Position numbers and translations under genes: made by a program
Source of the DNA: Myxococcales bacterium
Lineage (GTDB): Bacteria; Myxococcota_A; Bradymonadia; Bradymonadales; Bradymonadaceae
Assembly: GCA_007120915.1 (NCBI GenBank)
Contig: SKMT01000699.1
Coordinates: 1-7,105 of the forward strand
Direction of reading: 5' to 3'
Length of the DNA: 7,105 bases
In this document: positions 1 to 6,218 of the stretch, one piece after another
How the letters are laid out: every line of letters begins with the position of its first letter
How positions within the stretch are numbered: position 1 is the first letter of the stretch
Notes under the pieces: model-generated
What the model saw: only the letters and a program-made list of their open reading frames with translations
What the model was told of the DNA's origin: nothing
Database searches by the model: none

Positions 1-709
1 GCCACCGCATGTAGCTGTACAGCACGTACAGCCCCACCACTCGAGCCCAGAACAGCGGCTCCGCCGCCGGCACGGCGGTGCCGAATCCCACTATGGCCTC
101 GAATGCCGCCACGGGAACGACGGCTCCGATGCACAAAAACAGCGCCGGAATGCCGAGCACCCAGCGGGCGTGGTGGCGCGTGACGGTGACGGCACGGTGG
201 ACTGCTTCGGTGATCGACGCGCCGTTGGCCGCGAAGTACAGCGACGGTGCCAGGGTAAATGACAGAAGGGTCAGGGGGATGAACGTCCAGACGCCGAAGG
301 CATCGAACAGCACAGAAAGTGCGATCAGAATGGCGCCGATCGCGATGTGAAGCAGCAGCACGGGCAGCAGCCGGGCGGCGGCGAGCGAGCAGCATTCGCC
401 GATGGAGATATCAGATCTGGCGGCGGTGCCCAGGTGGCGCAGCGGCCGGTACAGGGCGGTGCGAAAGGCGGTCAGAAGAAACATCGCCAACAGCCCGATG
501 AGCAGCACCTTCGGGCTCGGCGGGGCGGCTTCGAGCAGGCGGATGACCGGTTCAAACAGCAGCACCGTCAGCACGCCGATGGCGACCGTGGTCAGCCCCC
601 AGACCAGCCCCACCGGCCCGGCGGTGCGCTCCAGAAGCCGCCGGAAGACAGTGAAATAGCGCTGCGCGTCCAGTTGTGAGGTCGGCTGTGACTTATGGTC
701 GCGGGCCAT
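1..709 (-). CDS. Multi-pass membrane protein of unknown function, 3' end cut by window edge
   Basis: The reading frame is open from ATG at 709 to the left edge and gives 236 complete codons; the C-terminus lies outside the window. The start is well supported: GGAGGAGG lies immediately upstream (719-712 on the minus strand). The first 30 or so residues are polar and charged, with no signal peptide, so the N-terminus is probably cytoplasmic. Hydrophobic stretches suitable for membrane helices lie at about residues 31-52, 67-82, 112-135, 138-160, 184-211 and 219-235. Between helices 4 and 5 is an amphipathic stretch with ITEAVHRAV, followed by basic residues and a Trp. This pattern (late helix, short loop with EA..R, next helix) is also seen in poorly characterised families such as DUF975 or YciC-like proteins, but I cannot assign one. 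The gene is divergent from the protease gene and shares its upstream region. All plus-strand frames across this stretch look like shadows. The gene is confident; the function is unknown. Confidence 0.82.
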   Translation of the reverse strand, partial: MARDHKSQPTSQLDAQRYFTVFRRLLERTAGPVGLVWGLTTVAIGVLTVLLFEPVIRLLEAAPPSPKVLLIGLLAMFLLTAFRTALYRPLRHLGTAARSDISIGECCSLAAARLLPVLLLHIAIGAILIALSVLFDAFGVWTFIPLTLLSFTLAPSLYFAANGASITEAVHRAVTVTRHHARWVLGIPALFLCIGAVVPVAAFEAIVGFGTAVPAAEPLFWARVVGLYVLYSYMRW

Positions 710-711
710 CG

Positions 712-719
712 CCTCCTCC
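712..719 (-). promoter_or_regulatory. Ribosome binding site of the membrane protein gene
   Basis: GGAGGAGG on the minus strand. Its first GGAGG is 5 nt from the ATG at 709. This fixes the start of the left-hand membrane protein gene. Confidence 0.75.
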
Positions 720-732
720 GTGGGGCTTGTTG

Positions 733-745
733 CTCAGCGGCTGAG
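733..745. repeat. 13-bp odd palindrome in the divergent promoter region
   Basis: CTCAGC and GCTGAG form perfect 6-bp arms around a single central G. The site lies between the candidate minus-strand promoter and the start of the left-hand membrane protein gene, so in its transcript it would be in the 5' leader. It could be an operator half or chance. There is no T-tract, so it is not a terminator. Confidence 0.25.
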
Positions 746-768
746 AGGATTGTGTGCGGCTCGTCGAA

Positions 769-797
769 ATTGTCGAGCAGACGGTCATGGGGATCAA
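769..797 (-). promoter_or_regulatory. Candidate sigma-70-type promoter for the left-hand membrane protein gene
   Basis: Read on the minus strand, TTGATC (797-792) is followed after 17 nt by GACAAT (774-769). Each hexamer matches the consensus at four of six positions with optimal spacing. Transcription would begin about 55 nt upstream of the ATG at 709. The match is moderate and rests only on hexamers and spacing. Confidence 0.35.
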
Positions 798-822
798 GCG
801 CAGCCCCCTATCCCTCGGCATT

Positions 823-852
823 TTGACAGGTTCTCAGGAAATTAGGTATCCA
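823..852 (+). promoter_or_regulatory. Candidate sigma-70-type promoter for the tricorn protease gene
   Basis: A perfect -35 hexamer TTGACA (823-828) is followed after 18 nt by TATCCA (847-852), or after 17 nt by GTATCC. The -10 element is weak: TATCCA keeps only the TAT of TATAAT. Transcription would start near 860, leaving a leader of about 55-60 nt before GTG at 917. An in-frame TGA at 824-826 also limits how far upstream the protease frame could extend. Confidence 0.4.
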
Positions 853-906
853 TCGCTACCATCAAACAAAGTGCTCTCCGACAGAATTGACTGACTTCTC
901 TTTCTC

Positions 907-911
907 AGGGA
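907..911 (+). promoter_or_regulatory. Ribosome binding site that favours the GTG start of the protease
   Basis: AGGGA lies 5 nt before GTG at 917. The more upstream in-frame start, TTG at 887, has no purine-rich Shine-Dalgarno match in front of it. The next ATG in frame (1088) is already inside the first propeller, so 917 is preferred. Confidence 0.5.
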
Positions 912-916
912 ATCCC

Positions 917-3900
917 GTGACCCCTCCCGATATCTACGGCAGGCACCAGATCTCTCCCAGTGGCGGCGGGTATTTCCGCTATCCCACGTTCCACGGAAAT
1001 CGGGTGGTCTTCGTGAGCGAAGACGACCTGTGGACCGTTCCTCTCGACGGGGGCGTCGCCCGCCGTCTGACGGCGACCAGGGGCTCGATGAGCCACCCCG
1101 TGTTTTCTCCCGACGGTGACTACATCGCCTACACCAGCACCGAGCAGGGCTGTCCGGAGGTGTTCGTGATGCCCGCGGCGGGAGGCGAGGCTCGTCAGTT
1201 GACCTTCAGCGGCGGCCACGACACCGAAGTCTTCGGGTGGAGCCGCGACGGAGAGTGCGTGTTGTTTCGCTCCAATCGAAGCGAGCCCTTCGCGAAGCGT
1301 CTGTCGCTTCACGAAGTGCCGTTTCAGGGCGGGCAGTGGCGCCGAAAGGAGATCGGAAGTGGTTACGGGCTGGCCTTCGAATCCGATGGGCCGGGCCGGG
1401 TGCTGGTGCGGCACACCGACGATCTGGCCTGGTGGAAGCGCTACCGGGGAGGCACGGCGGGACAGTTGTGGATCGACACCGACGGAGACGACAGTTGGCA
1501 GCGGCTGCTCCCCGACGTCACCGCCGGAATGTGCCGCCCCATGTGGATCGACGGGCGTATCTACTTCATCACCGACGAGGAGGGGACTGGCAACATCCAC
1601 TCCTGCACTCCCGACGGCGACGACGTGCGGCGCCACACCTCCCATGAGGGCCACTACGCTCGGTTTGCCTCGCACCACGACACCACCGTCGTGTATGTGC
1701 GCGCAGGTCAGTTGTACCGGCTCGACATTGCCACCGACGGGGGTCCACAGCGCATCGACGTCGACTATCCGTCGCCTCGGCCCCATCTGAAACCGAAATA
1801 TGTCGACGCAGAGGAGTATCTCGAGGACTTCGCTCTCCACCCCGAGGGCCACTCGCTGGCGGTGGGTGCCCGGGGAAAGACCTTCAATTTCGGCAACTGG
1901 GAGGGCGGGGTGCGCCAGACCGGCCGCCGCCACGGCGTGCGCTATCGTCTGGCGCGCTATCTCGACGGAGAGCGTCTGCTCGTCGTCTCCGACGAATCCG
2001 GCGAAGAACGCGTCGAGGTTCACAGCACTGCCGGGGGTGACGTGCAGGTCGTCGACACCGGGGATTTCGACATTGGAAGCCCCGTCGACGTCGCCGTCTC
2101 CCCGGAGGGCGACCAGGTGCTGTTGACCAATCACCGCCATGAGGTCGTCTACCTGCACCTCGACGACGGTACCCGACGCATCGTCGACGACAGCTCCATC
2201 GACTCCATCGCCGGCATCGCCTGGGCGCCGGACAACCGGCACGTTGCCTACGCCGTCCAAAACAGCTTCCACACCAGCATCGTCAAAATCTGCGATGTCG
2301 CCGGCGAGACCACTGCTGTCGTCACTGAGGGAGAGTTTCGCGACATCAACCCGGTCTTCGACCCGCAGGGGCGCTACCTTTACTTTTTGTCCTACCGACA
2401 ATTCACCCCGGCGGTCGAACAGATTTACCGCGATTTGAGCTTTCCACAGGCAGGAAAGCCCTGCGTGGTGACGCTGCGCGAGGATGTCGATTCTCCTTTC
2501 CGGCAGACCCCGAAACCGCTGGATGACGACTCGTCGAACGGCGATGGCCCAAACGACGACACCGGCTTCGCCATCGACTTCGACGGCCTTCGGGACCGGG
2601 TGGAATTGTTTCCCGTCTCCGGGGGGAACTACGACGCTATCGCCGCGACGAAAGACCGCGTGTTCTGGACCGTTTTTCCCCCGCGTACGGAGTTCGATTT
2701 CGACGAAGACCGACGGGGAAAACTCCAGTACTACGATCTGAACAAACAGAAGGTCGAAGGGTTCGCCAAAGACGTCTCCACCTTCACGCTCGACCGGAGT
2801 CGAAAGACACTGGCGCTCAACGGCAAAGAGGGTCTGCGCGTCGTCGGCGCCTCCAGCGATGGTGTCGACACGAAAAAGGGCGACAGTCGGCCTGGGCGGG
2901 CGTCCGGTCTCGTTGATCTGAACCGTATACGTGTTGCGGTGGACCCACGTGCGGAGTGGTGTCAGATGTTGCGCGAGGCCTGGCGGCAGATGCGCGACAA
3001 CTTCTGGCGCGCCGACATGAGCGGCGTGGACTGGGACGAAATCTGGGACCGCTACAAGCAGGTGCTGCCCAGGGTATCGACCCGCGGCGAGTTCGCCGAT
3101 CTGGTGTGGATGATGCAGGGGGAGCTGGGCACAAGCCATGCCTACATCTGGGGCGGTGATTTTGAGACTCCACCCCAGTACCAGCCCGGGCTTCTGGGCG
3201 CTGACCTACGCTGGGAAAAACTCGACGGGGGCCGTGGAGCTCTTCGCGTCGATCGGATACTGCGCGGCGACCCCTGGGATACGAAGTGCCAATCACCGTT
3301 GATGCGCCCCGGCGTTGGCGTCGGTGAGGGCGACGCCATCGTCTCCATCAATGGTCAGCCGGTCACCGAACAGATCGCCGCCGGCGAGCTGCTGGCCTGC
3401 CAAGCCGGCCGCGAGGTCGAACTCGGCATTTTCGACAGCAATACTGATACGGAGGACGCCACGCGAACGGTCACCGTAAAGACGTTGCGCGACGAAAGAC
3501 CGCTTCGCTACCGAGACTGGGTACGGATGAATCGTTCCGTGGTTCACGACGCCACCGATGGCAAACTGGGCTACGTGCACGTCCCCGATATGGGGCTGGA
3601 TGGATTCGCCGAGTTTCATCGCCAGTTTCTCGTCGAACACCGCCGCGACGCACTCCTCGTGGATGTGCGCTACAACGGCGGGGGCTTCGTCAGTGCGCTG
3701 CTTCTCGAAAAGCTCGCCCGACAGCCAGTGGGATTTAGCGTGTCGCGTCACGGACCTCTCGCTCATCCCTATCCGGCCGAAGTGGTGCGCGGACCCATGG
3801 TGGCGCTGACGAACGCCCGCGCCGGAAGCGACGGCGACATCTTCAGCCACTGCTTCAAAGAACTGGAGCTCGGCCCTCTTCTGGGAGAACGAACCTGGGG

Positions 3901-4174
3901 GGGCACGATCGGGATCCGGCCTCGCCGACCACTGGCCGACGGAAGCTACACCACCCAGCCCGAATTCGCCTTCTGGTTCGAGGATGTGGGCTTCGGGCTC
4001 GAAAACCGCGGCGCCGTCCCCGACATTGAGGTTCCCTTTCCCCCGACATCAAAAGACGGCCCCACGGATCCTCAGCTTCTGCGAGCCATCGAGGTGGCGA
4101 TGGAGGCGCTGGAGGAGGCAGTAATTCTGGAACCACCAGAAAAAGATACCCCCAATAACACCGAAAGCCTCTGA
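917..4174 (+). CDS. tri: Tricorn protease homologue (S41 family serine peptidase, two beta-propellers plus PDZ)
   Basis: A very large cytosolic serine protease. In Thermoplasma, tricorn forms hexamers that cut oligopeptides released by the proteasome; bacterial homologues are thought to act similarly behind other proteases. From GTG 917 it has 1085 residues, close to the 1071 of the archaeal enzyme, and no signal peptide. The N-terminal motif YFRYPTFHG and repeated SPDG-type PD40 motifs mark the first propeller (about 18-290). A second propeller follows (about 295-665), with an acidic linker rich in D, N and G near residues 543-555. The C1 domain (about 676-745) ends in GTSHAYIWG with Ser740-His741. 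A PDZ domain (about 759-855, signature GEGDAIVSINGQPV) precedes the C2 domain, which holds DVRYNGGG (916-923), AGSDGD with nucleophile Ser971 and Asp972, and Glu1029 in LENRG. These match tricorn Ser745/His746, Ser965/Asp966 and Glu1023 as I recall them, so the protein should be active. The position of the basic-P1 Asp936 appears to be Ser941. TTG 887 would add ten residues. The gene probably has its own promoter. Confidence 0.95.
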   Translation: MTPPDIYGRHQISPSGGGYFRYPTFHGNRVVFVSEDDLWTVPLDGGVARRLTATRGSMSHPVFSPDGDYIAYTSTEQGCPEVFVMPAAGGEARQLTFSGGHDTEVFGWSRDGECVLFRSNRSEPFAKRLSLHEVPFQGGQWRRKEIGSGYGLAFESDGPGRVLVRHTDDLAWWKRYRGGTAGQLWIDTDGDDSWQRLLPDVTAGMCRPMWIDGRIYFITDEEGTGNIHSCTPDGDDVRRHTSHEGHYARFASHHDTTVVYVRAGQLYRLDIATDGGPQRIDVDYPSPRPHLKPKYVDAEEYLEDFALHPEGHSLAVGARGKTFNFGNWEGGVRQTGRRHGVRYRLARYLDGERLLVVSDESGEERVEVHSTAGGDVQVVDTGDFDIGSPVDVAVSPEGDQVLLTNHRHEVVYLHLDDGTRRIVDDSSIDSIAGIAWAPDNRHVAYAVQNSFHTSIVKICDVAGETTAVVTEGEFRDINPVFDPQGRYLYFLSYRQFTPAVEQIYRDLSFPQAGKPCVVTLREDVDSPFRQTPKPLDDDSSNGDGPNDDTGFAIDFDGLRDRVELFPVSGGNYDAIAATKDRVFWTVFPPRTEFDFDEDRRGKLQYYDLNKQKVEGFAKDVSTFTLDRSRKTLALNGKEGLRVVGASSDGVDTKKGDSRPGRASGLVDLNRIRVAVDPRAEWCQMLREAWRQMRDNFWRADMSGVDWDEIWDRYKQVLPRVSTRGEFADLVWMMQGELGTSHAYIWGGDFETPPQYQPGLLGADLRWEKLDGGRGALRVDRILRGDPWDTKCQSPLMRPGVGVGEGDAIVSINGQPVTEQIAAGELLACQAGREVELGIFDSNTDTEDATRTVTVKTLRDERPLRYRDWVRMNRSVVHDATDGKLGYVHVPDMGLDGFAEFHRQFLVEHRRDALLVDVRYNGGGFVSALLLEKLARQPVGFSVSRHGPLAHPYPAEVVRGPMVALTNARAGSDGDIFSHCFKELELGPLLGERTWGGTIGIRPRRPLADGSYTTQPEFAFWFEDVGFGLENRGAVPDIEVPFPPTSKDGPTDPQLLRAIEVAMEALEEAVILEPPEKDTPNNTESL

Positions 4175-4202
4175 TCCCGGGTGGGTGAACAGGGCCGTCG
4201 GC

Positions 4203-4219
4203 AAGTGGCAGTGCCACTT
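4203..4219. repeat. 17-bp palindrome downstream of the protease gene
   Basis: AAGTGGCA and TGCCACTT are perfect 8-bp arms around one central G. It lies 28 bp past the protease stop and about 100 bp upstream of the candidate promoter of the next gene. In RNA it could fold as a 6-bp stem with a 5-nt loop, but only TTT follows, so it is a poor intrinsic terminator. A dimeric regulator's site is an alternative reading. Confidence 0.35.
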
Positions 4220-4246
4220 TAGACAGCGCAAGCGGTGCGCCCCCCC

Positions 4247-4305
4247 GGCGGCCTCGCCGCCACAGCGCCTGCGGCGCGTTTGATGGACTGCCGTCGGCCC
4301 GGCAG
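4247..4305. repeat. Cluster of GC-rich inverted repeats between the protease and synthetase-like genes
   Basis: Three perfect inverted repeats follow each other. GGCGGC/GCCGCC (4247-4252 with 4256-4261) has a 3-nt loop, GCGCC/GGCGC (4265-4269 with 4273-4277) has a 3-nt loop, and CTGCCG/CGGCAG (4288-4293 with 4300-4305) has a 6-nt loop. CGCCGC (4255-4260) can instead pair with GCGGCG (4271-4276), which excludes the first two stems. There is no long T-tract, so the role may be transcript-end stabilisation, a REP-like intergenic repeat or weak termination. The sequence is GC-rich enough that some pairing is expected by chance. Confidence 0.4.
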
Positions 4306-4319
4306 CGCGATCCAGCCGA

Positions 4320-4347
4320 TTGACACCCCGTGGCCGGTAACTATTTC
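4320..4347 (+). promoter_or_regulatory. Candidate sigma-70-type promoter for the asparagine-synthetase-like gene
   Basis: A perfect -35 hexamer TTGACA (4320-4325) is followed after 16 nt by TATTTC (4342-4347), a weak -10 element sharing only TAT with the consensus. From here to about 4390 the sequence is clearly more AT-rich than its surroundings, as expected for a promoter and leader. Transcription would start near 4354, giving a leader of about 50 nt. Confidence 0.45.
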
Positions 4348-4394
4348 TTTAAATGCCCCGGTTGTTTTGCCTTTGAATTGAGTCAGATACAGAC

Positions 4395-4400
4395 AGGAGG
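4395..4400 (+). promoter_or_regulatory. Consensus Shine-Dalgarno site of the synthetase-like gene
   Basis: AGGAGG, the full anti-16S consensus, lies 6 nt before ATG at 4407. It fixes that start and predicts efficient translation. Confidence 0.85.
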
Positions 4401-4406
4401 GACTTT

Positions 4407-6218
4407 ATGGCCAAGGCGATTTATGTCTGCTCACGTACACCCCTGGAGGAGCCGGATTTTGCGGCGCTGCACATGGTGTGCGACAGGCTCGTTCCGTCCC
4501 ATATCTGTCCGACACTGAAGATCGGGGGCGGCCCGCGAAGTGCATTCGGCATTATCAATCCGACGGAGTCGGTGCGCCTGGAGGACGGGAACCTGCTGCT
4601 GGGTCATCTCTTCGAAGACGATTCCTCCCGGTCTCAGCCGATGTCCGGGATTCCCGACGGCTCCTACGCCCTGTTTCGCCGGGACGACCGTCATTTCGAA
4701 GCCGTCGCCGATCCGGCGGCGTCCCGTACGATCTGGTATTTCAAAGACGATGAGCGGCTGATCGCCTCCACGTCTCAGCGCGCGATCATCTGCCTGTTGT
4801 CGAGCTTTGAATTCGACGAACGGGTCATCCCCTGGATGCTGTCGTCCGGAGGGCTGGGCCCGGAGTACTCCTGGGACCGGAGGTTATCTCGCATTCCCCC
4901 GGATTCGTCGGTGGTGCTGGACAAACGAAGCTGGCGGTTGACGCTGAACACCAACCGCAGCCGATTTCGGTTCACCGGTGGCACCGAAGAGGAATACCGG
5001 GCGTCGATGGTGTCGTCTCTCGACGAGATAATGGCATCGCTGGATGTCAACTTCGACACCTGGCGACTTCCGCTGTCGGGAGGATACGACAGCCGGGGAC
5101 TGCTGTGCTTTCTGGACCGCAACCGAGAGTCGCTCGACAACGTCCGGACGCTGACCTGGGGGGTTGCCGATGCGCTCGACGACAGCCGAAGCGATGCCGT
5201 CGTGGCTCGTCGCGTCGCCGAGGCCTACGACGTCGATCACGAGTATCTCGCGATCGACGAGGGGGATGTGTCGTTCGAAAAAATCCTGGAGCGATTTCTG
5301 ATCTGCGGGGAGGGGCGCGTCTCGCAGATTCGGGGCTACATGGATGGTTTGGAGCTGTGGCGGGGGCACTTTGAGAGCGGAACCGAGGGTGTCGTCCGCG
5401 GCGATCAGGGCTTCGGGTGGTTTCCGGCGACCTCACCGATCACGGCGCGTATCAGTGTGACAGGGGGACTGTGTAAAGACTTTGCCAACCTCGAGGACTA
5501 TCGAAGTTATGGACTTCCACCCCAGCGGATGCCGCAGTATCTCCAGAAGCGCGAGGACGAGTCGGCGGCGACCTGGCGCGACCGGCTGTACCACCAGTAT
5601 CACATCCCGACGATTCTCGCCGGACTCGCTGATCTGAAACTCTGCTACGTCGAGCAGGTGACCCCCTGGTTGTCGCGCCAACTTCTGGAGGAGGCGCGAC
5701 GGCTTCCCGATCACCTCCGAACCAACAAGGCTCTGTATGCGGGGATCGTCGAATCGATGGGTCCCGACATCCCCTTTGCCACCGAGGATGCGACGCCGAC
5801 CCGGCAGGACATCTTGTCGCGTCCGAGGGTCGTCGAACTTCTGCAGGATGAACTCCATTCGCAGCAGATGCGATCGATGCTGCCCCCAGGGCTCATCGAC
5901 GATGTCTCCAGTGGAGTTCGGGCCCGAATAACCGTTGAGGAAAGTCCCATCAGTCGCATGGTTCGATCGGCGAAGAATCTGTTCCCCCAGGCGGTCAAAA
6001 ACCGGGTTCGGGACTACGGGATGCGTCCTCGCATCGATGAAAACTTCTTGGCGCTTCGGATGTTGCTGATCAGCAGGATGACCTCGTTGCTCGAAGACGA
6101 TGTCCGAAAGATGTCGAGGACGGATCTGGCGACCGATTCGGCGATCGAGATCGACGCTTCGACCCCTGATGACGACCAGCTCCCCGACATCGACGAGCCG
6201 ACACCGTCTCCGGGCTAA
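4407..6218 (+). CDS. Asparagine-synthetase-like ATP-dependent amide ligase with degenerate glutaminase domain
   Basis: Class B asparagine synthetases use glutamine-derived ammonia and ATP to amidate aspartate; relatives form lactam or macrolactam bonds without glutamine (beta-lactam synthetase, lasso peptide cyclases). This 603-residue protein has their two-domain layout. The N-terminal part (about 1-180) keeps Ntn-fold landmarks: PDGSYALF (83-90), DPAASRTIWYF (102-112) and RIPPDSSVVL (162-171). However, it begins MAKAIYVCS, so the catalytic Cys after Met is absent and glutamine hydrolysis is unlikely. The synthetase part (about 195-480) has the ATP loop LSGGYDSR (223-230), TWG (250-252), SRSD (260-263) with the following helix and His278, and RGDQGFGW (331-338), which resembles the second conserved acidic loop. 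The loop expected to hold a conserved lysine (about 452-466) contains none. The last 32 residues carry ten acidic and no basic side chains. No signal peptide or membrane helix is visible, so it is cytosolic. It stands alone, with its own promoter and strong ribosome site. The substrate is unknown; true asparagine synthesis is doubtful. Confidence 0.88.
   Translation: MAKAIYVCSRTPLEEPDFAALHMVCDRLVPSHICPTLKIGGGPRSAFGIINPTESVRLEDGNLLLGHLFEDDSSRSQPMSGIPDGSYALFRRDDRHFEAVADPAASRTIWYFKDDERLIASTSQRAIICLLSSFEFDERVIPWMLSSGGLGPEYSWDRRLSRIPPDSSVVLDKRSWRLTLNTNRSRFRFTGGTEEEYRASMVSSLDEIMASLDVNFDTWRLPLSGGYDSRGLLCFLDRNRESLDNVRTLTWGVADALDDSRSDAVVARRVAEAYDVDHEYLAIDEGDVSFEKILERFLICGEGRVSQIRGYMDGLELWRGHFESGTEGVVRGDQGFGWFPATSPITARISVTGGLCKDFANLEDYRSYGLPPQRMPQYLQKREDESAATWRDRLYHQYHIPTILAGLADLKLCYVEQVTPWLSRQLLEEARRLPDHLRTNKALYAGIVESMGPDIPFATEDATPTRQDILSRPRVVELLQDELHSQQMRSMLPPGLIDDVSSGVRARITVEESPISRMVRSAKNLFPQAVKNRVRDYGMRPRIDENFLALRMLLISRMTSLLEDDVRKMSRTDLATDSAIEIDASTPDDDQLPDIDEPTPSPG

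Noticed and set aside
78..679. Several plus-strand open frames across the left end
   Set aside because: They are low-complexity frames rich in Arg, Gln, Ala and Ser, opposite a minus-strand gene with a strong ribosome site and clear membrane helices.
905..3139. A 744-codon open frame on the minus strand lying inside the protease gene
   Set aside because: It is antisense to a gene with clear family motifs, has no domain I recognise, and long antisense frames are common in DNA with GC-rich third codon positions.
4203..4222. Intrinsic terminator of the protease gene
   Set aside because: The stem is only six pairs when a realistic loop is allowed, and it is followed by TTTAGA rather than a T-tract.
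4185..4283. A 32-codon GTG-initiated, Arg-rich frame through the intergenic inverted repeats
   Set aside because: Its composition follows the GC-rich repeats, it lies entirely over the palindromic elements, and it resembles no known peptide.
4283..4381. A 32-codon frame just upstream of the synthetase-like gene, considered as a lasso-type precursor (a Gly with an Asp seven residues later)
   Set aside because: The leader would be only six residues, there is no Thr at the usual position before the core, no ribosome site precedes the ATG, and the candidate promoter lies inside the frame. No RRE or leader protease gene is in the window.
4330..4518. A 62-codon GTG-initiated frame overlapping the start of the synthetase-like gene
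   Set aside because: It is out of frame with the well-supported ATG at 4407, runs into coding sequence, and has no ribosome site of its own.
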